From Viola odorata (lineage: Eukaryota > Streptophyta > Magnoliopsida > Malpighiales > Violaceae), in NCBI GenBank assembly GCA_963691705.1, contig OY829542.1, positions 34,644,579 through 34,708,578 on the forward strand: DNA of 64,000 bases, read 5' to 3'. This document shows positions 31,335 to 43,100 of the stretch, piece by piece. The notes below the pieces were generated by a model that was not told the DNA's origin, ran no database searches, and saw only the letters and a program-made list of their open reading frames with translations. The translations under genes were made by a program, and so were the position numbers. Each line of letters opens with the position of its first letter. Positions within the stretch are counted from its first letter, which is position 1.

Positions 31335-34300
31335 TGTCGCACCCCCTTTTTCGTTGAAAACGAGTTTAAGGTTCGCGGCGGATGCTAAGCATAAATGGAT
31401 GCTTCGCATAATGCAATGAAGTCGCCACCCTATTTTTCTAAGGTTTAGGGAACCTAATCGATGGCATAAAATAAAACAAACTAAGGCACAATGGTCTAAA
31501 CCAAAGAACGATGGTTCGAGGTCGTATTTATGGACTTGGGAAGGTGTTAGGCACCCAAGTCACATCCTTAAAAAAGGTTACCGGTATGCGAGGTGTTTTA
31601 AAATATTTTGAACATGTAATTGGCCCTCTAAGGAGACGTTACATCTTAGCATTTGGGACGTGTTATTTCCGTTTGGGGCTCGAGGGATGGGGTTACCATT
31701 TTGTCTCGATGCTAGAGCGGACGCTCCCCTTATCATTGAGCCATGCATGATTATCTAGTTACTACGTGATCTATCATGGTTGAAACTAGCAAGGTACATT
31801 TATATGAATGCATATAAGTTGGCATGGCCTTTAGAGCCATCATGCATATCATTTAGCAAAGAAAAACAATTTATCTCACGGTAGAAAAGACAAGTGTTGT
31901 AAACATGTAAGCATGTGAGATTGATTTTACTTAATAGCAATTCTATATGTCATGCCTACACGTAGGGTGGTTCTAACGCCTACTAGGGTATCATGCCTTC
32001 GATACGATCAAGGCTTTGGACCTTTGTGTGATCATACAAGGAAACGTTTAAGGTAAGCTTACCTTTTGGACGAACCCTGATCGATCCATCTCTTCAAAAC
32101 CATCGTTAATGACAATTGACATAAATATGTAGATATAACAACATACACGATTCTTAACTACTTAAACTAATTATTACAAACCCAAAATTCATAATAAAAC
32201 TACTTAAGTAATTATTACAAACCACAATTCATAATAAAAACTACTTACCTAATTATTACAAATTGGAGGTCAGAATAATTATCTAGATAATTATTACAAC
32301 AATTGAAATAGCTAATTAATTACAACAAGTTGATTAAAGAGTAATTACCTATTACACCAAGTGAAAATAAGCAATTAATTGTTACCACAAGTTTAGCAAT
32401 TAATTACTGTTCCAAATATGCGATTAAAAATAGTTGACGATTAATTATCATATGCGAATGCGTGAAAATGATACTTTTAGTTTTAATGGGCCGGGTTAGG
32501 CCCATTTGGTTTTCTATTTTTATTGGACATTATGCATGCAAAATCCTTACAGAAAACATTTAAATTAAATAACAGAAATTTAAATACGTACTTTTGTCGA
32601 AAGATTTGAAATTTATACCTACAAAATGAGAGTGTTAGTATGAATTTTAAGATAATAAATAATAAAAAAAAGCACACACATCATTTATTTCATACAAAAC
32701 AGTCATGAAAATAAATAACTACATCATGTGAGCAATTTACAATTTTTATCACAAATTAGCACGAACACATAGCAAATAAAACATCATGCAAAACATGCAA
32801 TTTAAAATTCATAGTGAAATAAATGGTATAAATTAAATAAAACTTCATACATGGTGTAAAATAAATAAAACAGCATACTAGTCATGCACTTAATTTCAGC
32901 AAATTAAACATGTCAAAAACATACGAGCAATTTGAATAAATTGACGAAAATGACTCGAACGGGCATACGAAAGGACGAAATTGAAACAAATTAAACTTAA
33001 AGGACATGGGCTTGGCCAAGCCAAGCCCATCAACAATTAAAACAAGGAAGGGACGGGCTGAAGCCCGTCACCTTCCTTCTTCAAGCAAGAACAGCCAACG
33101 TGGCTGTTCTTCTTCCTCACGTCGCCGGCCACCATGGCCGGCGACTCAAGCTACCCCAACACCACGAATACTACCCCAATCAGCCCAGAAATTAACTACC
33201 ACACATCAGCAGTAAAACCAACCAAAAACAGTAGGTAAATAGCAAGCAAAACAGCAGCAAAACGCATGCGTTTCTTCTTCGGCAAACCGAACCAACGTGA
33301 GCAACAACCCGCAACAAATCGACACGAAACCGACTCCTAACGTGCAGAGGATTATTAAGACTATCATACGAACAAAACCTATCAAAAACTAACTCAAACC
33401 ATCCGGGAACCGTAGACAATTTCACATGGCAAAAAAGTATGCATTAATGTCGATAATTCGTGATTAATTAGTTCGAGCAGTAGATGTTTAAATTGGAGCA
33501 AGAACAGACCATATAACTTGACAATCAAACATTTAAGACAAGTTTAAGCCATCAATTCAGTTCATACATGCATAAACGCAAATTATCAAGAGAAAGGTTA
33601 GAGAGAGAAAGCTTCGAACAATTACCTTCAACGCTTTCCTTTGCTCTGGTTTGAAGTTGATGATGAGTAGGTGCGACAACCCGTGCCCGCGTGATGGTGA
33701 ACCGCTCGCTATTTATAGGACAAGAGACGTGGTCGAAGTGAAGCGCACGTCGGCGTGAGCTCGAGCTTCAAACCGTGAGTGGAGAACCAAACATTCCAGC
33801 GTGGTCTTCCAAGCTTTGGGTTCTGTGTCAGTGGGAAACAGGCTTTGAAAATAATATGATAAATCATGTCGACCAGGGCAGCACGAGGAAAAGTGACGAG
33901 GATGATAAACATGCATTAAAATGCATTAATTCCCATACGAACAGGATATTTTGGTACGAGCGAAGACGCTCGAGAACGAAAATAAACCCGAACCGAGGGA
34001 ACCAAAACGTGCAGAAAAATAAGATGAGAAAAGTAATATACAGTGAAAATATGTGAAAGCTGTTTCGACGCCTGTATTTTCTCCTTCGGAAATAACAAAA
34101 CGTTCGCGCGCAAAATAAATGTCCTTACGACAAAAATTGAACGAAACGGAACGCGGTGGCGTGAAATAGAAAATTAACACGTAATTATCAAATAACGAAA
34201 AAGGGCGTTCTGCACTCGGTCCCGGGAACCTTACTCGAGACCGATAGGAGTTCGCGAAAAGACAGTTAAAAGTACGAAAAAATTAAAAAGGCACGAAATG

Positions 34301-34419
34301 ACAAGAAAATTTAAACAAACTAGCCTAGGACCAGAATCGACATGAGTTTTGATCTAGACAAGCTAAAAAGTGGCAAAACGTAAAGGTTGTGATAGAAAGT
34401 CAAAAATCGGGTAGCAACA
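31335..34419 (-). repeat. Right LTR (5' LTR in element orientation)
   Basis: 3085 bp, the partner of 15211-18296. Same TG...CA ends and the same hairpin cluster (33006-33143). As the 5' LTR it would drive transcription leftward from the TATA box at about 33709-33721. Confidence 0.97.
33707..33721 (-). promoter_or_regulatory. TATA box of the 5' LTR
   Basis: On the - strand TCCTATAAATAGCG is a close match to the plant TATA consensus. It is about 700 bp inside the LTR edge in element orientation, which would make U3 about 0.7 kb and R plus U5 about 2.35 kb. The same box is in the left LTR near 17590. Confidence 0.6.
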
Positions 34420-34424
34420 GATAG
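34420..34424. repeat. Target-site duplication GATAG, right copy
   Basis: Partner of 15206-15210. Confidence 0.95.
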
Positions 34425-35964
34425 CGTATATTTTGTGCACATTTTCATCTTCATTTTTACTCTTTATTTTAGCATGATACTGCTGATTTGCCCTTGCTTC
34501 CATCATTTTTGCAGTTCTGGGTTAGAAGGGAGAAAGATCAAAAAAGACGCGCTATTTGGATGAAATCTCGTGGAACTCAAAGCATCAAGGCCTAGTTGTT
34601 CTCCCTGTTGTCGAGCCCTAAATGCAAGTCGTGTCATGTCCCCTGGACCCGCATTGGAGTCATCTGGAGCCGCATTTTGCCTGAGACTCACTACGACACG
34701 TGCAGATATTTCCCAAGGATGCGCGAAGAAAAGATCCACGCGGGATTCCTTCCAGATCCCTTTTTGGCTACCCTAGGAATATTCCTTAGGTCACACACGC
34801 TCCCTTGTACCTCCCCCTTAGCTGTCTTTTGTCCTTTTGTGAGCTAAGAGGGTATTTAAACCTTAGTTTTAGGGTTTTTATGACATCTTACATTATTATC
34901 ATTTTGGGGGCAGCCGCTCACCTACTCTCTTCCTTAGTCTTTTTGGGATTTGTCAGTCCCTTTTTGTAGCCACCGTCGGCCATTACTCTTCAAACCGGAG
35001 CTTTAGCTCCGGCCGGTATTTATTGAGTTTTCATTTCCTTTATTACGTTTCTTTTCCTTTTATGCTTTATATTAAATCTACCTTTTTTATTTATGAGCAT
35101 GAGCGGCTAAGCTCATACTCTTAGGAAAGGTGTTTTAAGGGTTGCAAAAGGGTAGTCACGAGGCCAAATCGTGCTTTACATATTCTTCTTGTTGTATTTG
35201 TTTGCTTGCCGTTTTTGTTGTTAGATCTAGTTGGTTTTATTAGGAGCTTGATCACCTGGTAGTTTACCTTCTTAGATCTCTATCATTTCTTTGGTTATAA
35301 CTAACGCGAAGCCTTAAAATAGAGTAGACACTAGACGGATTGTCATTAGCTTGGTCCATTCTATCTAGGGCAAGTGAGCGATTAGGGCGGTGTCGCTAGC
35401 CTGACAAACTGAGAGGCATCTAGCCCTAGACGTGTCTTTCCTTATCTTCATGGGCGCTGTGAGTATTGCCTCCCCGCCTCGTGCCTGGAAGGACGGCGTA
35501 ACGTCAAGGCTACCTCATATGTGAAAACGGGGGGTAGCTTCTCTTACGAAGGAAAGGAGGATATCACGTCTATAGCATAGGAATAGAATATTTGTGTGCC
35601 GATGACTGACTAGGCCTCGACGCAACTCAAGAAAATCCCTTGCTAAGATTTCCTTTTATTTGATTTTATCTCGTTTAATTTCCTGTTTATTTATTTTCTG
35701 ATTGTTATTTCTGTTAATTTTATTATTTTTGTCTTTGTTAGCTGTCTTGCCCTCGACCTCTTTTAGTTAACAAGTTTAACCAACAACCCCCCCCCCCCCC
35801 CCCCAATGTTACTATTTGATTGCATTTGTCTTTGTCATATATCTAGGGCAAGTTGTTGTCTTCAGTCCCTATGGATCGACCCTGTTACCATTGTATGCAA
35901 ATTAATTTGTGCAACTAGGCATCAGGATTTAATATTATTTTTGACCCGTTTCGACGGCAAGTCA
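34425..35964 (+). mobile_element. Athila-type 3' LTR, remainder (starts at 15201-15210)
   Basis: The LTR begins TGTTTGATAG at 15201, is interrupted by the Tat/Ogre element, and resumes here with CGTATATTTTGTGCAC. It continues with a TATA-like TATTTAAACC (about 34852) and a perfect hairpin with arms CCGGAGCT (34995-35012). It probably ends near GGCAAGTCA (35964), before LINE sequence begins; the exact right edge is uncertain. An 18-base C-run stands at 35787-35804. The text GGATCGACCCTGTTACC near the end is like other Athila LTR 3' ends. The other LTR of this element is not in the window, so it is truncated on its 5' side. Confidence 0.7.
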
Positions 35965-35989
35965 GCCTCCTCGTCCAGTCTTGACACAA

Positions 35990-37180
35990 GCGCTGAGACC
36001 ATCCCGTTTGCAACCTAAGAGAGCCACGAAACCTTCCAAATCCGTATTTGCTCCCCATTCACCACCCGCTAGGATGCTAGGATGCTCCGCCAAACATAAT
36101 TAGGGCGTGATCCCACCCCAGCCTCCAAGAAGTCTGAGTGGGGGTAATACCGAGCTTTCCAGATTTGGGATAGTAGAGAGTTCGGATGTTTATGCAGTCG
36201 CCAACCTTGTTTAGAGAGTAGCGCTAGGTTGAATTCCCTCACTTTCTTGAAGCCCAGTCCTCCTACCTCCTTAGATCTACATAATTTGTCCCAGGAGACT
36301 GGAAGCCCCAAATACCTCTCATGTGAGTTTGTCCCCACCATACCTAACCTCGCTGTTACACGCGTTCTAGCCTCTTGGCCTACATTCTTGCTGAAACATA
36401 TCACCGATTTGTCCAAATTGACCTTCTGGCCGGTCGCCTCCTCATATTCCTTCAAAATCAAGCTGATGACCACCATCTCATCCTCATTTGCCCTAGCAAA
36501 GATAAGACTGTCGTCCGCATAGAATAGATGGCTAACCTCCGGGCTACCCGATAGATTGTGTAACCATGAATCCTGTTAGCCGAAGCTGCAGCTTGGAGCA
36601 TTGCCGAGAGGCCCTCTGCACATAGAAGGAATAGATAGGGGGATAATGGGTCCCCTTACCGAAGACCCCTTTTTGGGTGGAACATAGGTCTAGGGGCTCC
36701 GTTTACGAGGATGACACATGAGACCGATGTAACGCATCGCATGACCAGCGAGTCCATCGAGATGAGAACCCTATTCGGGACATGATCGCCTCTAGGAAAT
36801 TCCACTCAACTCTATCGTAGGCCTTACTCATATCCAACTTGACACTCATCCACCCTAGTCTAGATCTTTTCGTATTCATCCCATGGAAAATCTCCTGGGC
36901 AATCAGGGCATTATCTGTAATGAGTCTGCCAGGAACAAAAGCACTCTGACTTTCCGCCACTATACTTGGCAGAATCTTCTTTAGGCGATTTGCAAGCACT
37001 TTGGTGATCAATTTGAAGACGACATTACATAAGCTGATTGGGCGAAACTGGGAGCATTTAGACTGGTTGGCTACTTTTGGGATGAGGGTGATGAAGGTGT
37101 GATTGAGGTAGCTGGGGTCCTCCCCATCATTTAAAATTCCAAGAACAACTTTGCAAACAAGATTTCTAGAAAATACCAAT
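35990..37180 (-). pseudogene. LINE (non-LTR) reverse transcriptase remnant
   Basis: The - strand reads FRPISLCNVVFKLITKVLAN, SAFVPGRLITDNALIAQE and WMSVKLDMSKAYDRVEW (37180-36703), the fingers and palm of a plant L1-type RT. Next come the GDPLSPYLFLLCAEGL region, preceded by a TAA where Gln is usual, and HLFYADDSLIF with the catalytic YADD, just before 36476. The frame 36476-36069 then gives the thumb (QKVNLDKS, ERYLGLPV) and the zf-RVT region (GGLGFKKVREFN). It is 5'-truncated, with at least one frameshift and one stop. No poly(A) tail is evident because the Athila LTR abuts it. Confidence 0.88.
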
Positions 37181-38830
37181 TTTTTTGAAAAAAGAGTGGG
37201 AAGATTTGATTATTGTTGTTGTTGTGTAAAGAAAGAATAGAGTAAAGAAAGAAAAGGGAAGACAGAGAGAAAAGAAATCAGAAGAAGATGAAAAAAGAGA
37301 GGAAGAGGTTTGATTGTTGTTGTTGTGGTGTAAAGAAAAAAAGAAAGTAAAAAGTAGAGAAGAGAGAAATGAAAGGTGGGTAACCCATAAAAAATCAATT
37401 TAGTTTAACTAATTCGAGTTAGGAGGTTTTCTAACAAGTTGGGGCCACTTAACGACGAGAAAATAATAAAATATGACCATCTAACGGCAAGACTTAACAT
37501 GTTAGATTTTTTGTAACGGAAGGACCCAATCGAACATCATACCCAAACGTTAGGAATTGTATTAAACAAAAAAATACGTTAGGGAGCCAATCGGTTTTTT
37601 CATAAAACGATGGGGACTCTGGGTGCATTATTTCGAATTAAGTAGTTAGGTTGTGATTTTGATGATTTTCACGGTTAACCGCACCGCGCCCATCTAAGGA
37701 CTTTCACAACGTAGTTTTCTCCAATTTTATTATAAGCGACATGAAGTTGATGTTAGGGATTCATGCATGTAACCATCCCATATCATCATCATTAGGGGAT
37801 GTGCATGAGTCGAGTACCCGACCCAATTGAATTTTCAATTCGGATACCCAATTTTTTTTATTTGGTTCAGGCCGTTGACTGTTTGATCGGATACCCTATA
37901 AAATTGGTTCTTTTCGGTTCAATGAAGTCGGATTTTTCGGGTCATAAAATCTATCTATTTTGGTTCGTAAAAGAAAAATTAATTTGATTGATTCTTGAAA
38001 GTTAAAATTGGATTTTTTTATTGCGAAATTAAATCGGAATAATGAGAAGTATAATGCAACTACGATTGGGAGGTTTTAGAGAGGAAGATATGATGTCTAA
38101 AAAAAATCGTAAATACAAAAATGGGTTAAAAAAGAAACAAAAATATTTGTTGATGAATTAAAAAGACCAAAAATGAAATGCTTATTTTATGACTTTGCCT
38201 ATATGTGTCATTTTGACATTTCTCTTTCTCTTTTTAAATTGGCAACAATTTTTTTGGTGCCTGGTTGCATTATATCGCATTTGTATTTTAAGAAAATATT
38301 AATTATCATTTGATTACTCTTTTTTTTCCAATAACTATATATAACATAAAAATTCAAATTTTTATTTTTGAGAAAGAAAAAATTTATTATTAACTCTCTC
38401 AAATTTTTTTACTAAGAAATATAAACTTTATTAAAAATTAAGAATAATAGAAAAAATTTTATAAATGAAATTCTAAGAATGAGTAAAAAATATTAAGTTA
38501 TAAGATTCGTTTTGGGGATATCAAATTATTTCATGATTAATAAATGTGACTATCTAATCAAATAAAACAAATTTACTAGGTCATGTCGGGTTATGTATAA
38601 ATAACAAAATTATATGTTTATTCCACATCAATTACGATCATTTGAGTAACTACGAGTCAAATCAAATCCCAATCCAAAATAATAAACAATTTTTAAAATC
38701 CAGTCTAATTCAATTTTTTCAGTTTTATTCGATTCAATTATTCACTTTTTTTATTCAATTCAATGCTAATTTAGTTTGAATTTTAGCGTTTCGATTCTTT
38801 TTGAACAACCGGACATATATCATAAGATCA
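37181..38830. other. Intergenic spacer with simple repeats
   Basis: Two GA-rich blocks with (GTT)n starts (37205-37275 and 37305-37380) look like copies of each other. 37400-37620 contains text common at plant transposon edges (AACATGTTAGATTTTTTGTAACGG; GTTAGGGAGCCAATCGG). From 37990 to 38800 it is A/T-rich with no gene. Confidence 0.4.
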
Positions 38831-38839
38831 TTTACACTA

Positions 38840-39150
38840 ATAAAAAAAAGAAACATGAGAGGAGAGAGGCATTTGACTTGTTTTCTGGAGAGAGAAAAAG
38901 AAGAGAATGAAGAAGAAATGAACCGGATCGAATACAATTTTGACGTCCGCACACAAAGCCATTCTCTCTCTCCAATCCTTTCTCTCTCTAAAAAATACAC
39001 TCTCAACAGTGTCTCTCTTACCCTCTCCATCTGGATGCAGCGAAGAAGCAGGGTTTACAACAGCAAACACACTGCTAGATAGAGAAAACAGCAACAGCCA
39101 TATAAGGAAAAAATCGAAGAAGAAAATATTGTGATGTTATAAAGATTTTG
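38840..39150 (+). promoter_or_regulatory. GA/CT-rich promoter-proximal region of the SEUSS-like gene
   Basis: Dense GAGAGAG (38856-38900) and CTCTCTCTC (38960-39025) runs upstream of the first exon. Such GA/CT (Y-patch) runs mark plant core promoters and 5' UTRs. No clear TATA box was found at a fitting distance, so the start site cannot be set. Confidence 0.4.
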
Positions 39151-39354
39151 AAGCACTTAGAAGAAAAACCCTAGCGTTGTGGAGCTCGGAGCTCTATCTT
39201 TTCTTTTTTTCTTTTTCATCGAAGAGCAGAAGGAGAGCTTCGTTTGATGATTACTGCGAATTTTTGGGTTGTGTTTTGTTAGCTATGGTGCTGCTGCTGC
39301 TTCTTCTTCTGTGTTAAAATAAATCTTTCATCCACTGGTTGCTTCTATCTCGTG
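39150..39354 (+). other. 5' UTR exon of the SEUSS-like gene, with two short uORFs
   Basis: The exon ends at the canonical donor CGTG|GTAAGT (39355). Its 5' edge is not determined. A leader intron of 817 nt follows, to the acceptor GTGTGTAG (ending 40171), with 18 nt of UTR before the start codon at 40190. Two upstream ORFs are visible: 39247-39282 (11 codons and stop) and 39285-39317 (10 codons, mostly Leu, and stop). A long leader intron is common in plant regulatory genes. Confidence 0.65.
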
Positions 39355-40189
39355 GTAAGTTGCCTCTCTTCTTCCATCCAATCTTTAACCTTTCTCAGTT
39401 GCTTCGAAACCCATGAGTCTTTTCTCACTTCTTCGACCTTCCGATGCCTGATTTAGCTCCCTGCAACTTGATCAAGCTGCTTTTTGGTCCTTGCTATTAG
39501 AGATTTCTGGTCTTTTGGTTATTGTTTTGACTGTCAGTTGTCTTCCATTTTTATTGGCTATATGGGTTTTCAGATTTGAATTTAACCTGTTTAGCTCCGC
39601 TCAAGATTATTTCTTCCCTGGTCTTTTTTTTCATGTGGAGAAAACTTTTCTTGACTGTGAGTTCAGTGGTAAGGGTTAACAAACGTATTTAATGGATTGT
39701 AAATTGTGAATTCTTCTTTGTAGTATCAGGATGTTGAGTTTCCTATTAAGCTGCGTTTTAAAGCGGAACATTGATTGCTTAATTATTTTAGCATTCTATA
39801 TTGTGGTGCGCTCACAGTGGATCTTAAACTTCTTATACCAGGATTAATGCTAGAAGCAGGTATAGGCCGCTGGTTGTGTGAGAATAGCCCAAGTGTAGAA
39901 TGTTCAAATTTGAAGCTTGCACCTCTGTCTTGGTTTACTTTCTTTTGTGGCTCGTGGTTGGTACAGTTGAACACCTTTTACTCAAGCCTAAAGCCTGCTC
40001 ATTCCTGTTGTTGCACAATAAGGGCTTCAAACTCTACAGTCTTGGTTGTGGAATTGAAATGCTGACTAGTCCCAGCTGTATCAGTGATTTTTCCTTCTTT
40101 GTTATGTAATTGTAGGCTGGTTATATTCATTCCGTTTTAGATAGGTGTAATACATCATTAAGTGTGTGTAGATTGTGATTCCTGATAAG

Positions 40190-43100
40190 ATGGTTCCCTC
40201 GGGGCCGCCTACTCCTATTGGTGGTGCCCAGTCTGCTCCTCCTTCGCTTTTGAGATCCAATTCAGGGATGTTGGGGGCTCAAGGTGGTCATTTACCTTCT
40301 CAGACAGCATTCCCTTCCCTGGTGTCACCGCGCTCGCAGTTTAATAACATAAGTATGCTTGGAAATGTACCAAATGTATCCTCTCTTCTTAATCAGTCTT
40401 TTGGAAATGGGGGTCCAAATCCTGGCCTTCCTGGTTCAGGGAGCAGCCAGCGTGGAGCTCTTGATTCTGGGGCTGAGTCGGATTCATTATCGAATGCTGG
40501 TGATGGATTGGGTTTCAATACTCCTTCGTCATCCTTTACGCCCTCAAACATGGTGAACTCTGGTCCGCCTGGTCAAGTTCAGGGACAACAATTTTCTAGC
40601 CCATCTGGCAACCAGTTGCTACAAGGTCAACAGCAGTCACAACAACTTGAAGCCCAAAGTTTCCAGCATGGTCAGCAACCAATGCAACAGTTCTCTGGTC
40701 CTCTCAATGCACAGCAGGTTCAGCAGCACCACCAGTTTCAATCAATTCGTGGGGGATTAGGGGGTGTTGGACCTGTTAAGCTGGAGCCGCAGGTGACAAA
40801 TGATCAACATGGACCACAGCAGCAACAACCTCAGCAGTTGCCTGCTATGAGAAACGTTGGTCCAGTCAAATTGGATCCATCAATTCAGACTATAAGAAGT
40901 TTGGCTCCTGTAAAACTGGAAAACCAACATTCAGATCAGTCCTTGTTTCTGCATCAGCAGCAACAGCAACAACAGCCACACCAACAGCAGTTTCTTCACA
41001 TGTCAAGGCAGACATCCCAGGCTGCCGCTGCGCAAATTAATCTTTTGCACCAGCAAAGATTGTTGCAACTACAACAACAACATCAGCAACAACAACTCTT
41101 GAAGACAATGCCACAGCAACGGTCTCAATTGCCGCAGCAGTTTCAGCAACAGAATGTACCATTGCGATCTCCTGCAAAACCAGTGTATAAACCTGGGATG
41201 TGTGCCCGTCGTCTCACACATTACATGTGTCAACAACAGCACCGGCCTGAAGTATGATTTTTCCTGTGAAGAGTTTGTATCTGAGACTTTACTGTGGTTT
41301 TTCAATTTGTAACAACTCGTGGTTTTCATGTAGGACAACAACATCGAATTCTGGAGGAAATTTGTTGCAGAGTACTTTGCACCTCATGCGAAGAAGAAGT
41401 GGTGTGTTTCCATGTACGGAAGTGGCAGACAGACAACTGGAGTATTTCCTCAGGTCTACTGCTCACTAACCGATTGACTTTTTTATTAGTTGCTTAGGCA
41501 TTGATGAGCAAGTTAGGTCAAGCGTTCAGGTTTTGAGTGTGTTTATAACATGTTAACTTTTTGCTTGAAGCCTTTCCTTTTATTTTTTATAATAGCTAGT
41601 GCTTGCGCCAATTAGATTATCATGTTTGCCTTGTAATAAGCAAGCCTACTTGTAATGGTTGCAGGATGTATGGCATTGTGAGATTTGCAACCGCAAGCCA
41701 GGCCGTGGTTTTGGTATGTTGTTAGATCTTCAAAACCTTCTCTGTTCAGTCTTTTTGCCTGTAACCCTTGTCTGGGTTGCTCATAATATATGATATTATT
41801 TCAAGTTCCCTTCTCACGTGATTGCAATTCTTTCCCCTCTTGTATATGTTGTCTGATTTTATTTATTGTTTGTCAGAGGCAACTGTTGAAGTTCTTCCCA
41901 GGCTTTTCAAAATCAAATATGAAAGTGGGACGTTGGAAGAGCTTCTTTATGTTGATATGCCAAATGAATACGAGAATTCATCTGGCCAGATCGTCCTTGA
42001 CTATGCGAAAGCAATACAGGAAAGTGTTTTTGAGCAACTTCGTGTTGTTCGCGATGGCCAGCTGCGCATAGTCTTCTCACCAGACTTGAAGGTTACGCAC
42101 TGAAGAAATACCTGTGTTGCTGTAAAACTTGAACCATTATTATTTTAAATTTCCTTTTATTTCATTTTTTAGCAGATATGCTCTTGGGAATTTTGTGCTC
42201 GGCGCCATGAGGAGCTTATCCCTCGAAGACTATTGATACCACAGGTAATTAGCAGACTTTTTCTTTCCTTGTTTTGGGCAGGAAAAGTCATAGACTTGTC
42301 TCGACAGTGATTGCTAGAAAAGTAATTCTGTAAATTCGTAACCAAACAGTTTTCACATTATGTCCTTATCAGTGTTTATGATGAAACTAGCTTTGTTGGG
42401 TGAATTAACACTTTCTGTTGCTGATATTCCGTAGTTGTCATCAAGTAATGCTAGTACTTTGTTTTAGTGAAGTTATTTGTTCTGATGGTAGGGTAGTTAA
42501 GTTCAGGATCTATCCTGATTGCTCTTTTTGTTATACTGATAACTGGATAAAGTTCACCTAGGTTTGAATAAATAATTCTTCTATTTGTGTGTCTTCTTTA
42601 TTGTTTTCATGAAAGGAGCAAAAACACTTCTTTCATATTTTATGCTGAAAGTGCATTATGTGGTTTTCCCTGTTCTTTTTGGTGGCATTTGGTGCCAGTT
42701 TATTAACTAGTTTTAGAGTCAGTTTGAGATGGAGCTATGCCTTTATTTAGCATTCTCTTTCTGCATTTGTTATTTAAATGACATTAAATGAGGCACTAAT
42801 TGTGGCAACTTCTCAATGACATGGGTGATTTTAACCTTAAGCTTCCGATGAGTTGTTTCAGTGGATTAAGGATCTGCATTATGTAACAGAACTAGGACAT
42901 TTATGGGCAACGTTTTGGAAAATGGAAAGAGGTTTCTTAGTACAATTAAATAATTTAAGGATTTTTCTTCTTCTATGTACTTGTTAAACTTAGCATGGAC
43001 AATCGAATCAAGGTATTCCAAAATGACATTTGGTTGATTAGTAGTTAGCTGCATGTTTTTGTTTCTTTCTGCTTCACAAGAGTGCACTTTTAATATTTGT

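Larger units (their letters stand above)
15211..34419 (-). mobile_element. Tat/Ogre-type Ty3/gypsy LTR retrotransposon, 19.2 kb
   Basis: Near-complete element on the - strand. Order in its own direction: LTR (34419-31335), primer site (31331-31314), long leader, gag, protease, intron, RT with two RNase H domains, integrase, a 3.9-kb repeat-rich 3' region, polypurine tract, LTR (18296-15211). Size, long LTRs, dual RNase H, the DNGS protease motif and the protease-RT intron all point to the Tat/Ogre lineage. Three in-frame stops in gag/protease and a one-base frameshift between RNase H and integrase block autonomous expression. The LTRs differ by about 19 substitutions and one indel, so insertion is recent. 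It sits inside an older Athila 3' LTR. Confidence 0.95.

Noticed and set aside
40175..40189. Upstream start for the SEUSS-like protein (extra five residues)
   Set aside because: The codon at 40175 is GTG, not ATG; the first ATG at 40190 gives the family N-terminus MVPS.
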